Assembly: GCA_015844335.1 (NCBI GenBank)
Contig: JADLZL010002415.1
Coordinates: 124,001 to 188,000 of the forward strand
Length of the DNA: 64,000 nt
Origin: Chrysopogon serrulatus
Taxonomy: Eukaryota > Streptophyta > Magnoliopsida > Poales > Poaceae
Direction of reading: 5' to 3'
In this document: in pieces, positions 12,900 to 24,965 of the stretch
How positions within the stretch are numbered: the stretch's first letter is position 1
How the letters are laid out: each line of letters begins with the position of its first letter
Translations under genes and position numbers: made by a program
The notes under the pieces: model-generated
Told to the model about the DNA's origin: nothing
The model's input: only the letters and a program-made list of their open reading frames with translations
Database searches by the model: none

Positions 12900-13059
12900 G
12901 TATTTTGGTCTTTTTACCTACCCCTTTGACGGCAGAATGGACGGCAGGGCCAAGAAACCAAACAAAGTTTGTTTTAGGGCCAAATAGCCAAATTCGAGAA
13001 AAAAGGGCCAAGAAACTAAGAAGCACTTTTTTAGGGCCAAGAATTTGCTCTCGATTTAA

Positions 13060-16000
13060 CATATGAGATAAGATGGCATAAGAAAACGATGGTTCATGAT
13101 TAGGTTATTTACCCAATGGCATCACCATAAGTAAGTAAAGGACATTATAATATGCAATAAATAAGCACATCCACAAATAAACGAACAACACTACACATCA
13201 TATTAAATTTCATCTCAATTTTAATACTTCAATATAAGTAACCCTTATAGAGTCCAAATGCGATGCATATGCTATGTCCATCGTCTTTCATATCCAACGA
13301 GTTATGAAGTTGCATCGTAACCCTGCTCAGGCAACATATGATGTTCTAACTATATGGTCATGACTAACAAGCGGTGACATAATCCATGAGAGCACTATGA
13401 AATGGTCATATAACTTTCTTACTGGCCTGCCTCAAACACAAATGCTCCTGACATGAGTGCAAAAGATTATAATATACTACAATTGACACAATACATACCT
13501 CATATGGCACAATATCCACGATCATAATAAAACCATGTGCCTCATAATGAAAGCCATAGAGACAAGTCTTGACATTGTATAAAAAGTTACTTAATAATTA
13601 ATTTAATTCTTAGCTAAATAGTTTATATATTGTTAGTTTAGGTTCTAAAAGTTTGATTGACTATAGGTAAAATACAACACATTAAAGTTGTAGCAAAACC
13701 ACTACTATGTTTACTTGCCTTAGATGATGATGCAAGGATGTGAGCTAATAATGATCCAAGGGTGCACCACCTATTTTAGGGATGGTAGTGGGGCAATTTC
13801 AAGTCAGGGCTCAACTGCTAATCTGGTTTAATTGATGTAATTTGGATGGTTCCTCCCACATCATCTTAATTAACAATCACACAAATTTATGGAACTATGA
13901 CAGTGTTGTTGTAAAGGTCAAATATGTAACTTTTTGCATATAACACACACATTGTATTATAAACTGTGTGTGTGCATATATATATTTTCTGGCACTCGTA
14001 TTTCCATAATAAATATTAGTTGTGGAGTTGTATAGCCACTCGGCAATATCATCGTGGCATCGGTAGTGACCATGAGTATTGGGTTATCCAGGAGGCCAAT
14101 GGTGACCGACCATGTAATGGTCGCCTTACATAAATAGAGGATAGTAACTTTTATATAAAAGATTGGATAAAACCTTTATTTCCAACATCAGATTGTGATT
14201 CTATAAAAGATAGTACAAGGTAACTAGCCACACATTTGCACTACAGTCTAGCAAGTTTAGATAGTAATCGGGCAAACATCTCATATGAGATTAATTTAGA
14301 CTAGCAAGATGGCCCATGCAATAGTGTGGTTAGCTAATTATTTATTATGATATTCGAATTTTCTTATTCAAAAATTGATTTTTCAAAAAAAATTCATCAC
14401 GGTTGAGAATGTAAGTATGTCACATCAATCCTATGGAAAAAAGACTTCCAAGCAACATGATAAAAGAGCACCGTGGATTGTTGTAATGGAAAAAAAAGGA
14501 AAATTGCTAGATATATAATTAATATTGTGTGGTTGAAATAAATGAGCTAGCGGATCTTTCATAGTGATGAAAGCCGATCTTTCATAGTGATGAAAGCCTC
14601 TCATATATGCACTTATTTTGGAATGGAGGGAATTGCTCAAATGATTAAACTGTCTTTTTTGTTGTTTCACCTTAATTGATCGACCATACCAATTTCTTTC
14701 AATTTTTTCTTCGTGTGATTGTCTAAAGCACTTGGTTGTCTCTCCATGCTCCTTCATTGCATTTGTCGATAGATATTGTATATCGCTATCTTCGGTGAAC
14801 TCGTTGGCTTAAAACTATTGTTACATCCTCCTTTTTTCCACTTATATTCCATGGATGCGCAATTTTTGTCAATGCCAAATCAAGATATCTTTCAATTTTT
14901 TTTTGGTGCCCTTAATTCCTTAATAAAACCACAATCCAAGCTCACAAACGATCTAGTTTATTTGCCATCTTCTAAATTGAAAAGTTTAGATGATCTTGTA
15001 TATTCAATTGTGAAATCATAGTTGCCTTTATTGGTTTACAACCTGTTCGGCAGCCAATTTTTGACTAGTGCTAGCAGCCGGCAGAGGGAGCTCATCTAGC
15101 AGGACTAGCCAAAACCAACGTACTTGTCGAACAGCTTCGAAAACACTATTGGATTATTTACAATGTTACTCATATTTGCTAGAGCCACTATTACCTCAAA
15201 AAATTATTATTAGGCTTTTATTGCGTTGAAGGAACTATAAATCTTGTCAAACACGAGGACAATGTCTCATTTGTTTCCACTAGCGATCAACTTGTCATAT
15301 CATGAAGATAAAGATAAATGATGTCAGTTGTGTTGCTCGTGAACTTCTCATGCATGCACATTATGAAATCCACGGCCAATTGCTTACTGTACACTAAGTT
15401 TTATATAGTTGTTTTTTAATATGTGATATGGAGATGAGATTGCTATTACAATTTTTAACTTAGTATTTTGTAAAAAATAGTTTATATGGACTAATTATTT
15501 ATTTTTTATGTTTACATTATGTTTGGAGATCAAACTATTGACTTTGATAGTTTTTTCTCAAATTTTGACTTTTTTGTGATTTCTCAAAATTTGACTTTAC
15601 TAACTGCGTTTTAAATGAATTTGATAGTTTTTTCCTCAAATTTGACTTTACCATGTTATAAAGAGAGATAAAATAGTTATTTCAAAGTGCAAAACAATAT
15701 TTTTCTTGTATAGTTCTCATCACGTAGAATCTAACAGATTTTATGGTATAATTTTATGGCACTTATATGATTTTATATCTATTTTATAAAAATATTTGGT
15801 TGGATGTGGTGTCCACCAGCAAATTCAACAAGAATCAAGGTGTCCTTTAGCAAATCTCAACTTTTTCAGTGTCAAAGAAAAACGATCATTTGCAGGGTCC
15901 TCTGGCAAAATTCCTATTGTTTTTTCTCTGCCGCAAAACAAAGAAGTATTTACTCATAAATATCCCCATAACTTTAATTCTCATGCTTTACATATGAAGT

Positions 16001-17040
16001 TCTGTAACTTCCTTTGAGGATGCTTAAATATCTATAATTCTGATCTTTGGTTTGATTAAAGTCACCAAGGAGTTGTATTGGTATGCCCGCTAATGATTAT
16101 GACAGAAACCTCTCTCAATTTTTCATGCGGCGTGAATAGGACTGTAGTATGACTTTCATGATTTGACAGTAAAAAGACTTCCATGATTTGAATAGTTGGA
16201 CCATTCACTAAACCAAATTTTAATAATACAAATCCTGTTCATAATCAAAATTGTACGCAATTTTTGATATTCATGGAAAATTATTTTTTGGTAGCAGTAA
16301 TCTTTTTTTTTTTTAAGAAGGTTTACAGGCCTATAATGTCATATTTATTCTTTATTTTGATATTCATGGAAAAATATAAGAAATCGAGTGGTTACTAAAA
16401 ACTCAGAACGTAATATCAAAAATAGAAACAAAGTAAAAAAAAAAAAAAAAAAGGACGGACAGAGACCGAGGAAAAATAGAAAAAAGAGGGACGGACGGAA
16501 AAAAACAAAAAGAAAAAAAGACGGACCTAAAGGGAAAACAGAACCACAAAAAAAGCGAAAACTGCGGACACAAGATGGACTAAGATATTTTTGTATTTTA
16601 CAATATTATTAGAAAATAACAAAATTCATTATTAATCGTATGAATTATTTTCCTCTTTTATGAGTAATCACCGTTTTAGCCCCTTTTTGCTGGGCTTCTT
16701 TAATTTCTGTTGTATGTAGTATTAATCTAGACAGATATGTGAAGATTTGTTTTATTCGTACATTTCTAACGCAAATGAAAATCTTCAACCTTTGCACGGT
16801 GCCTACTATCTGACACCACCTCTCCACGGTTAGTCTACATACAGTCCGGACCCAAAGTGTTGACGGCAGCAGCCGCCGCCGGCGGCCCGGTGGCTAACCG
16901 GAGCCCGCTAAAACAGCTGCGAGTATTGCAGTTAAACCCATTTCATTTTTTTTAAAAAAATGAACTAATTTGAACCGATTGGCCCAGGTGTCAGAGATCC
17001 CATACATACTTTCTGGCCCATCATCGCTTCCTCGTTCGAC
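13060..17040. other. Intergenic, AT-rich, no supported gene
   Basis: No exon-like ORF with known similarity. Visible items are a tandem pair of a 23-bp unit around GATCTTTCATAGTGATGAAAGCC (14552-14599), repeated TTTGACTTT words at 15540-15650, a poly-A run at 16436-16452, and a purine-rich stretch to 16560 with several GGACGGAC words. 13060-13600 is AT-rich repeat-like sequence of unknown class. Confidence 0.5.
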
Positions 17041-17168
17041 TATAAGAAGCGCACCTCGGTTGCCGCCTTCCTCCCCTCCCAACGGACAGAAAGACACGTT
17101 AGCCGAGTGAGTTCCTCTGCTCCTCTCGTGGCCGAAGAGGCAGACCACCAGTCTCCAGAGCGCTCCCC
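17038..17168 (+). promoter_or_regulatory. Likely core promoter and leader of the HIPP gene
   Basis: A TATA-like ACTATAAGAAG at 17038-17048 lies about 125 bp before the ATG, followed by a C/T-rich leader. Transcription would start near 17070. Position and composition are the only evidence. Confidence 0.4.
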
Positions 17169-18599
17169 ATGGCGTCAGGAGCTGCGGCGGCCCCTGGCGT
17201 TCAGGTGAGCGAGCGTCCGTCCATGGCGCTTCTTCACCTCTCCCCAAGCACTCGAATGCTCTTCGATCCCATATGAGCTGCCAATTTGCATGGTTGCTAG
17301 GTCGTAAATGCTATGCTCACCTCTTGATTCTTCGTGTTCTGTTTCTTTCCAGACCGTGGTGCTGAAGGTTGCCATCCACTGCCATGGCTGCAAGAAGAAG
17401 GTCAGGAAGGTGCTCAGGAGCATCGAAGGTGCGTGTGTTCCTAGAAATTTACATGTGTTCTCGCGCGGGTTTCTGCATACATTCCGGGCTGTTTTGGCTG
17501 AAATTCGGGCGGTTCTGGTTGGTGATTGTGTTTCAGGGGTGCAGAACGTGACGGTGGACGCGTCGCAGCACAAGGTGACCGTGGTTGGTACCGTGGACGC
17601 CGACACGCTCATCCAGAGGCTGTACAAGTCCGGCAAGAAGGGAGAGCCCTGGCAGTGTCACCCGCCCGCCAAGAAGACCGAGCCCGCGCCCGCGCCCCGC
17701 GCCGGAGGCCCCGCCAGCGCCGAAGCCTGCCGGTGACGGCGGCAAGGATGCTGCTGCTGCGGTTGCGGCGGACAAGAAGCCGGAGGCGGCGGCGAAGGAG
17801 AAGGAGGCGCCGGCTCCGAAGCCTGCCGCTGACGGTGGCAAGGATGCTGCTGCAGTTGCGGACAAGAAGCCGGAGACGGCGGACAAGAAGCCGGAGGACA
17901 AGAGCTCCGAGGAGAAGAAGAAGCCGGCTCAGGAGGGTGGGGCCGCAGAGAAGAAGCCCGAAGCAGAGTCAAAGGAGGAGAAGAAAGTGGAGGCGAAGAA
18001 GGATGGCGGTGACGGCGAGGGAGCCGAGAAGAAAGCCAAGGCCGCAGCAGAGCCGGCAAAGGAGGCCGCCGCCGCCCCAGCCCCCCGCCGCCGCTGCCAA
18101 TGACAAGGACGAGGCAAAGAAGAGCGAGAAGCCCAAGGACGCCGGTAAGGCGGCGGAGCCTGCCGCCGTGACGACGACGGAGAGGTCCCTCCCTACGCCG
18201 CCGGCGCCAAAGCAGGCGTACGAGTACGAGCAGGAGTACCGCCACCCCTACTACGCCCCGCAGCCGGTGGTGAGCTACCACGCGTCGCACCCGAGCTCGA
18301 GCGTGTCCTACACCTACTTCGCGCCGCAGGCACAGCCGGCGTACTCCATGCACCAGCCGCACCCGCAGGCGGCCTACTCCATGCACCAGCCGCAGCCGGC
18401 GTACTCCGTGCAGGAGCCGCCGCCGGAGAAGCAGTGGTCGCCGTCGTACCTGTACACGCCGTACCCGCACGCGGCGGCGCCGGAGCATTACTACCAGCAG
18501 GACCACCACTACGGCCCGCCCGGGATGCACGCGTCGCCGATGCACGACTCGTACCGCATCTTCGACGACGAGAACCCCAACTCCTGCAGCGTCATGTGA
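17169..18599 (+). CDS. Heavy-metal-associated isoprenylated plant protein (HIPP), frame broken twice
   Basis: Three exons: 17169-17204, 17353-17428 and 17537-18599, all with GT-AG introns. Residues 13 to about 70 form a heavy-metal-associated (HMA/Atx1-type) domain, with metal-binding CHGC at residues 22-25 and a following VKKVLRSIEG-like helix. A long linker rich in Lys, Glu, Ala and Pro follows. A Tyr/Pro/His-rich tail then ends in CSVM, a CaaX farnesylation box. The family binds metals through the Cys pair and anchors to membranes by the lipid. In the sequence given, the HMA frame would stop at 17734. The linker continues in a second frame from the CCCC at 17695-17698, and the tail in a third frame from the C6 run at 18081-18086. 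Each shift is explained by one extra C. The CaaX end is intact, so this is either a very recent pseudogene or a consensus error. Confidence 0.85.
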
Positions 18600-20340
18600 T
18601 GTGCACGAGAGCGCGAGTTGATCTTGACCGGCGGCGCGGCCCGGGCCCGGAGGACGCCGCCGGCCGCCGTGGACAGCAAGTAGTTGGGGAGGCGGCGCCG
18701 CTACCGCAATAGAGAGACCTCTCTGTGGTTGTAGGTGGAGTAGCCTGTTACTACTCTATCTTCCATTCCACTTATTAGTATAGAGGGTCAAACCTCTCTC
18801 CATGACAGAGCTTTTCTTTTCGTTTATCTTTTTTACTGTTCTAATCAAGTAATTAGAGCATGTAATTGTAATGAGATACGTACGCACGCATTTACCTGTA
18901 GTTAATGTTCACCGCGTCTATATATATGCCGGCTGCTAGAATTTTGTATGAGCTACCACAAATACATACAGTACATATATAACAGATTATATACATACAG
19001 ATAGAGAAAGGCAAAGGCGTATTTGTATCTTTTTAGAGATCCCAAACATCTCCAGTATATATACTCCTGAGGAAGAAGAGAAGCAGAGGTGCATTTGCAG
19101 AGAATATCCTTCACCTTGCTGATTCTGCTCGTCAGTTGAAACATCAGTCTAGCTTGGGACCTGCCATTGGCTACAAAAACTTAATAATTGGATCTTGTAA
19201 GTTGGATGATTTTACAAGTCTGGTGGCTGTGGTTTGTTTGGAATTCGCTTTCTGGCAAAAATGGGTTGCTCCATAGTCCAACCTCCCTATTAGCGGTAGC
19301 TATATGAAGTATATTCAGGGCAAGCCTAGTCCTCTACCCTATTAGCGGTAGCTATATGAAGTATATTCAGGGCAAGCCTAGTCCTCTACCTCGGTTATTC
19401 AACTAGGAATCAAACACGTAAATCTCATGCAGCTGCGGATCAGAGCATCCGGACAGAGAACCCTTAGTACTCCTATAATAAAATCTTGCTAAATTCGAAG
19501 AATTTTCCTCTTATCCAAACACCTCTAAAGTATGGTTACGTCAGCCGCAAGTCGTAAACCCTTTTACACTAAGCGACCGATATATGTCACGAGAGACGTG
19601 ACACGAACCAGAGTCCATACTCTGTAGGGTTTTTATCTCTACGCTACCTCTACTTGGCCATAATTTAATGGCTGATGCTAACCCCTCTTCTTTTTCGGTG
19701 ATGGAGGACGCGAGCACGATAATGATGATTAATTTCAGCGTGATAGCTCAGCCGGAGAAGGTTTAAGCGCCTGTCCCCGGCCGGGTCAGGCCAAGCTGGC
19801 CGGTTTGTTTGAAGGCCTTTAATTACACCAGGTGGGGCTTTGCCCACATGCCAATGATTCATCCCTGCGTGCCTCAGCCAGCAGGCTCATCACATGAATT
19901 GATTTATATATAATAAAGAGTCCGGTCGCTAATAAGAAATCTAATCACACACACCCTCTCAAATCTACTAATCTAATCTAATTATTTGTGGGTTGAGGAG
20001 CATGATGAGAGCAGCAGAAGAGAGTGGAGGAGGGCAAATCAGTGGGGAGTGGACCCCCCATGAAGTGTACCGGATATTAGTAGAGAATTAGTGGCCTAAA
20101 ACTTAATGCTTGCTTGTTAATTGGGCACTTGGGGTTGGGGGTGAGGAGACAATGGATGGAACGGAAGTGGGGAACTCTCCACTGGGGAATGTGCTGAGAC
20201 AGGTGAGGTCACAGCTCTGGTTTTGGTGGGAAAATGAAAATTCAGCGATGAAGACAATTTTCTAAGGGCAGGCGTGGCCACCTATCGCAGATTTATGAGA
20301 CGTGTTTATACACGACTCCTGAGAGCATTATATAGTTCTT
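18600..20340. other. HIPP 3' region and intergenic DNA
   Basis: 18600 to about 18900 is the probable 3' untranslated region. A 52-bp exact tandem duplication lies at 19285-19388. No coding region is supported; ORFs here are short and unlike known proteins. Confidence 0.5.
19285..19388. repeat. 52-bp tandem duplication
   Basis: Unit beginning CCCTATTAGCGGTAGC is present twice, at 19285-19336 and 19337-19388, with no mismatch. The perfect identity implies a recent event. Confidence 0.9.
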
Positions 20341-20351
20341 TTTTTTAAATA

Positions 20352-20494
20352 CTACTCCATCTATTTTAAATTATAAAAATATTTTTATATTTATAGATAC
20401 ATTTCATTTACTATATACACATGTATATTAAATGCATATTAGATGTTATATATCTAAAAAATTAAAACGTTTTATAATTTAGAACGGAGAAAAC
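20352..20494. mobile_element. Stowaway-type MITE
   Basis: Terminal inverted repeats ACTCCATCTATTTTAAATTATAAAA on the left (first 20 bases diagnostic) and the matching TTTTATAATTTAGAACGGAG at the right end. About 140 bp, AT-rich and foldable, with internal ATACATTT/TAGATAC words typical of the grass Stowaway family. Non-coding. Confidence 0.7.
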
Positions 20495-20499
20495 ACTGA

Positions 20500-23400
20500 A
20501 TATATATATAGCAGTTTCGTACATGTCCGGTGCATATGTACCAGCACGTATGGTGAATAATCTACGGCAGGTGCCTATAGCTTCCCATGGCAATTGTCGT
20601 CACTGATTTTTATTTTGTTTACGTTTTGGTGGTTTGTTTGTACCTGTCAATGACTCACTCAAAAGCATGCCGCCGTGGGTTAGTTGCGCATGCTCGGCCT
20701 CTATCTACATGGAATTCAACTACTAGTATTCTCTCGTCTCTTGCTTATTGTTTGACAACTCTGATTCAATCCAGCATATATATGAGATACAGGCGGCCGT
20801 CTGTTCCATCAGCAGGTGCTCTCTTAAAAGTGTGTGTATCCAGGCTAAAAACCTGTGATTAGCGTTTTGGATCAAGCGTGAGTGATAACTGAACCGTACC
20901 TGAAAACTGCTAAGCTTCTCGTCTCCTTTCGGTGCTGCAGAGCCGGCACATGGGCGTGCCATGCACCAAACAACATGCAGAAAGATTCGTCGGTTTCGCT
21001 GGGTTCATTAATTTGGCTGATCGAATGTCTTGTCTTGAAATTGAAACCAAACAAGTTCATCACTACGTAGTACAGGACAAAAACGACCGGGAATATCATC
21101 GCCGGTGCCAGCACACGACGGTGCCAATTGCCAGAAGCACAGTGCGCGCGCCAGTGCTGGGTTGGCAACAAATGCCTTGGCCTTTGCCTTAATGATCTCA
21201 TCAGCGCCAGTCTCGAGCTGATTGAGTACCAATTCACCGAAAAGCTTACACTGGAGACTTACTCAGCTCTCACTCTCTCAGTACCTTTTATTAGGACACC
21301 CTTCTATGTGTAAAGTTTGGACCTTGCTCATAAAAGTATATGCCCATGCCAGATTGCCATTGTGCATTTGGCAATTGTCTGAGCTGGTTTGGTATCAGTG
21401 TTGTACATTGTGCACCACGCACCACTGATTCAGCATCAACAGCGACAGCGATCACTTCCCGCCGGTGAAACACTGGCGCTGGACGAAGAAACCTAATTCT
21501 GGCTCGGATCGGAGCAGGAGGAAGTGGACGGGAAAGGGGGGATAGGATATGCATGGTTGTTGGTGCAATAGCTCCCCGCACGATGGATGTTGGCCTGCCA
21601 TTTTCTATCCTGTTTTCCAGGGAGAAAACCCCAGGAATTCACACAGTTTCAGCGTGGACCGCAGCAGGCAGGCCGGCCTGGCCTGCTGGCGTCCTCCAGT
21701 ACTCGGTCGCTGTCGCCAGTGGCAGCGGGGGATCGCCTCGCAGAGAGAGCCAGAGCCGGCGCCGTCGTCGGATTCCTTGGGACGAACGGGGCCGGCCATG
21801 ACGCCCCAAACGTGTCCGTCTCAGGTCAAATTCGCGCCAGATCCTGAGATCCCCAGAGATCTCGCGGAGCCCTTGGTGGTAGCCGCGAGCTGATTCGTCA
21901 GTATAGGCATGGGCAAGCAGTCGTCCGTTCAGGCACTTCGGCTTTAGTAACGTAAAGCTTATGCCAGCGTCTGCTTTCGGTTAAGTGTATCATGGCAGGT
22001 CTAAGCGCTAGCTGCAGCAAGCCTTCAACTGAAACTAATCTTACTTACTAGTACTAGATACAAAGGTTGGTGCTGAAGAATCTCTTTGGAAGCAATACAT
22101 GGCTCCTCCTCCTTTTTCATGGTAGCTAGTAGTATTGTATTCTGAACGACGATGCTGCTATGTTGCAAACCACCGGCATCCCACACGCTGGATCATCAGC
22201 AAAGGTGACTTTTGAGTCATCCTTTGGGCCTCTCAAGTCTCATGCATGCCCTCTTGATTCCTTCACTTTGCTGTTTGCATGATGGAGAACGCGGAGTGAG
22301 GGCAATGGGATTCGGTATGCAATTCTAGCATGCCCCAACGACTGCTACTCACTATATAGTATCTGTTAGATGGGGCACACTCTTTTTTGCAGACTGTGAC
22401 CATCTAATCAAGATTAAATTTGGCGTTTTTTTTACAACAGATTAAATTTGGCGTTAGGTAGCGATAAGATACGCTTAGGAACTGCTTGGATATGTTGCAG
22501 TTTTATTAGAAAATTAAAGGGCAATGCTACAATACTCTAGGGGTAATAATTCTAAACAATCTGAGCCACTGATTTATTGGATTTTATAAATTAATTAAAT
22601 AAATAAATTACCAAAGAAAAGAAAGAAAAATCTACCAAAATCCGGGATTTTACCCACGAGCAAAGCCTTTCCTTTTCTTTGTTTGTGTGGTGCACAACGC
22701 ACCATGTGCAGCAGCGCAGGGCACAATAAGAGTTTCTAAAATTCCAAAAATGAAAATCAGCTTTTTTTTAGCAATATCATGGTTCTTATATTACAACCAC
22801 CACTAGATTTTTTTTTACATGCAAACACTAAGCATATTGTGGCTTTTTAAGATCCAAAATATTCCATGTTGTAATAAATGTGGAGTCAGACGAAAAGATT
22901 TCATTTAGTGCTTTCCACTAAAGCAAAATCTTTCTCTAGATACCTTGAACAACGTTCACCTTTCAAGATTTTTTTTCAAAAAAGACCTAGAGTTGTCTCC
23001 TCCCCTAGCCAGCACATCCAAACAACACTCAAAATATGACTTCAACTCCATATCCGATGAACAGCTACACCTGACCAAACATGAAAATAACCTTGTTTCA
23101 GAATGTGCCAGTCTGACTCCATCAATCAAAACAACAACAACAAGAGGAAGAAGATTAGTGCGCAAGGACGACAATGGACACACAATGATTTGCAAATACT
23201 CAACCGATTGGTCCCTACCAAAGTATATAGACATGTACCTATCTGAAAAAACCTTTTTTGTACTAGCTATGGTGGCTTGAAATTTCCCTGAGCCTGAAAC
23301 ATCGTAATATCCCCATCGCCAGCCGCAACCGACTTGCACAACTCAATTTTTTGCCCGCCCTTTACCATGTCATGTGACAAATAATTCTGTGATCCACGCA

Positions 23401-24405
23401 TAAATAGTGTGGTTCATTGTTGTCTTGCTTTCGGAGCTGTCCAAGTGTCCAATGATGTTGAGATCACCGTACAACTACAACTGTCGACAAATGTAGTTGT
23501 CAGGCTGATGAGGCGTTCACAATGGCCGTCCAGGAGTTCTTGTATCATTGTGGGGGAAAAAACTTGTGGTTCAAGAAAAGATTTTTGGAGCCTTTTTTCA
23601 TGAATGGTTTGGCTGAATTTCCCAGTCGATTTGAAGGTTTGGCACTTTACAAAAGATGAGCGCTCCATTGCTGGTTACGCCTCCTCCGTGTACATACATT
23701 GTACAAGTTTCAGAGAAAATTTAAAGTGATGCTGACTGATGAGTACTACTATACGTCGCTGCTATTCTGGGTGTTTATTTCCGCTGCTAGCTTTTACTGA
23801 AATGCCTAAAACCTGTGGCTGTTCCTGGTAACAGGTGGAAATCGGAGCATTTCTGAACCACTGTTGGTTTTGGCGGACACATTTCTGTTTCCGTCCGCGT
23901 CATCTAACACATCTCATCTAGTCATCTGGGTTTTATTATTTGACTGGAGATTTTTGGTAGTCCTTGTTGGAAACAATGCTAGCTAGCTGTCTCGATCACT
24001 CCAGCTCAAGCTCCAGGTCCAGGAACAGCTTTGTGAATGAGCCAATAGTAAATTGCTGAACGTGTGCGTCATATAAGTCCCCGGAATGAAACCTTTGTCT
24101 AATGCACCTAACCCATGGGTGGTTATTTATGAATAAAAAACGAAGTTCGTGAGGTCGACAGACAGGCTGGAGCTGGAGGTGGAAGAATCCTTTTGGGTGA
24201 ATCGGTAGGCGCGGCAGATCCTTTCAGCGCTGAATCAGACGGATGGGCACGCACATTCCAGAACGAGTAGCAGTGGCAGGTAAGGTGGCGACTTTCCGCT
24301 GCAAACATCCACGGGGCTGACACGGAGCTGCGTAGGCTGTGAAAGCAAGGACTGGGCCGGTGCCCCCGCCATGGTTCTGGTTGGTCGCCATCCTCGGCTA
24401 CGGCG
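20500..24405. other. Intergenic, no supported gene
   Basis: The ORF at 22945-23280 (+) and its neighbours have coding-like composition but no motif I recognise and no splice partner. A 17-bp direct repeat (AGATTAAATTTGGCGTT) occurs at 22411 and 22439. The rest is ordinary intergenic DNA with short A/T runs. Confidence 0.4.
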
Positions 24406-24411
24406 TATTTT

Positions 24412-24965
24412 GGGGGTGTTTGGATGGTGTGGAAAAAATTTTGCCTGTGTCACATCGAAATGTCGGAGGGATGTCGGAAGGGGGTTTCAAATACTAATAA
24501 AAAAACAAATTACAGAACTCGTTAGAAAACGATGAGACAAATTTTTTAAGTATAATTAATCCGTCATTAGCGAATGTTTACTGTAGCACCACATTGTCAA
24601 ATCATGGACTAATTAGGCTTAAAAGATTCGTCTCACAAAGTTATCGCAATCTGTGTAATTAATTATTTTTTTAGACTACATTTATTACTTCGTTTCAAAT
24701 ACTAATAAAAAAACAAATTACAGAACTCGTTAGAAAACGATGAGACAAATTTTTTAAGTATAATTAATCCGTCATTAGCGAATGTTTACTGTAGCACCAC
24801 ATTGTCAAATCATGGACTAATTAGGCTTAAAAGATTCGTCTCACAAAGTTATCGCAATCTGTGTAATTAATTATTTTTTTTAGACTACATTTATTACTTC
24901 GTATATATGTGATCAGATTCGATGGGGGACGCAAAAAAATTTGCCAAGGGAATCCAAACACCCCC
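24412..24965. mobile_element. DNA-transposon MITE with internal 208-bp tandem duplication
   Basis: Perfect 14-bp terminal inverted repeats: GGGGGTGTTTGGAT at 24412-24425 and its complement at 24952-24965. The interior holds the common grass MITE text around GACTAATTAGGCTTAAAAG and GATTCGTCTC. A block of about 208 bp is repeated in tandem (start 24485, again at 24693) and differs essentially by one T in a T run. No transposase. I could not define a target duplication, so superfamily is left open (hAT or PIF type). Confidence 0.8.

Larger units (their letters stand above)
6265..13050. mobile_element. Foldback Mutator-like MITE, split by an LTR insertion
   Basis: The two ends are inverted repeats of about 150 bp: 6265-6420 pairs with 12905-13050. 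The termini begin GAGTAAATTATTTCCTTGG on the left and GAGCAAATTCTTGG on the right when read inward. Exact 9-bp duplications TCGATTTAA flank the element. Removing the nested insertion (6787-12899) leaves a 668-bp element that is one long palindrome. There is no transposase, so it is non-autonomous. The GAG... terminus plus 9-bp duplication places it with Mutator-like elements. Confidence 0.85.

Noticed and set aside
17526..18090. N-terminal part of the 357-codon plus-strand ORF
   Set aside because: The Arg-rich first half is a wrong-frame reading of the HIPP linker. Only its C-terminal third (Tyr/Pro/His tail and CSVM) is real.
17658..18545. 295-codon minus-strand ORF opposite the HIPP gene
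   Set aside because: It is Arg/Leu/Val-repetitive and mirrors the GC-rich, codon-biased HIPP exon on the other strand. It has no domain.
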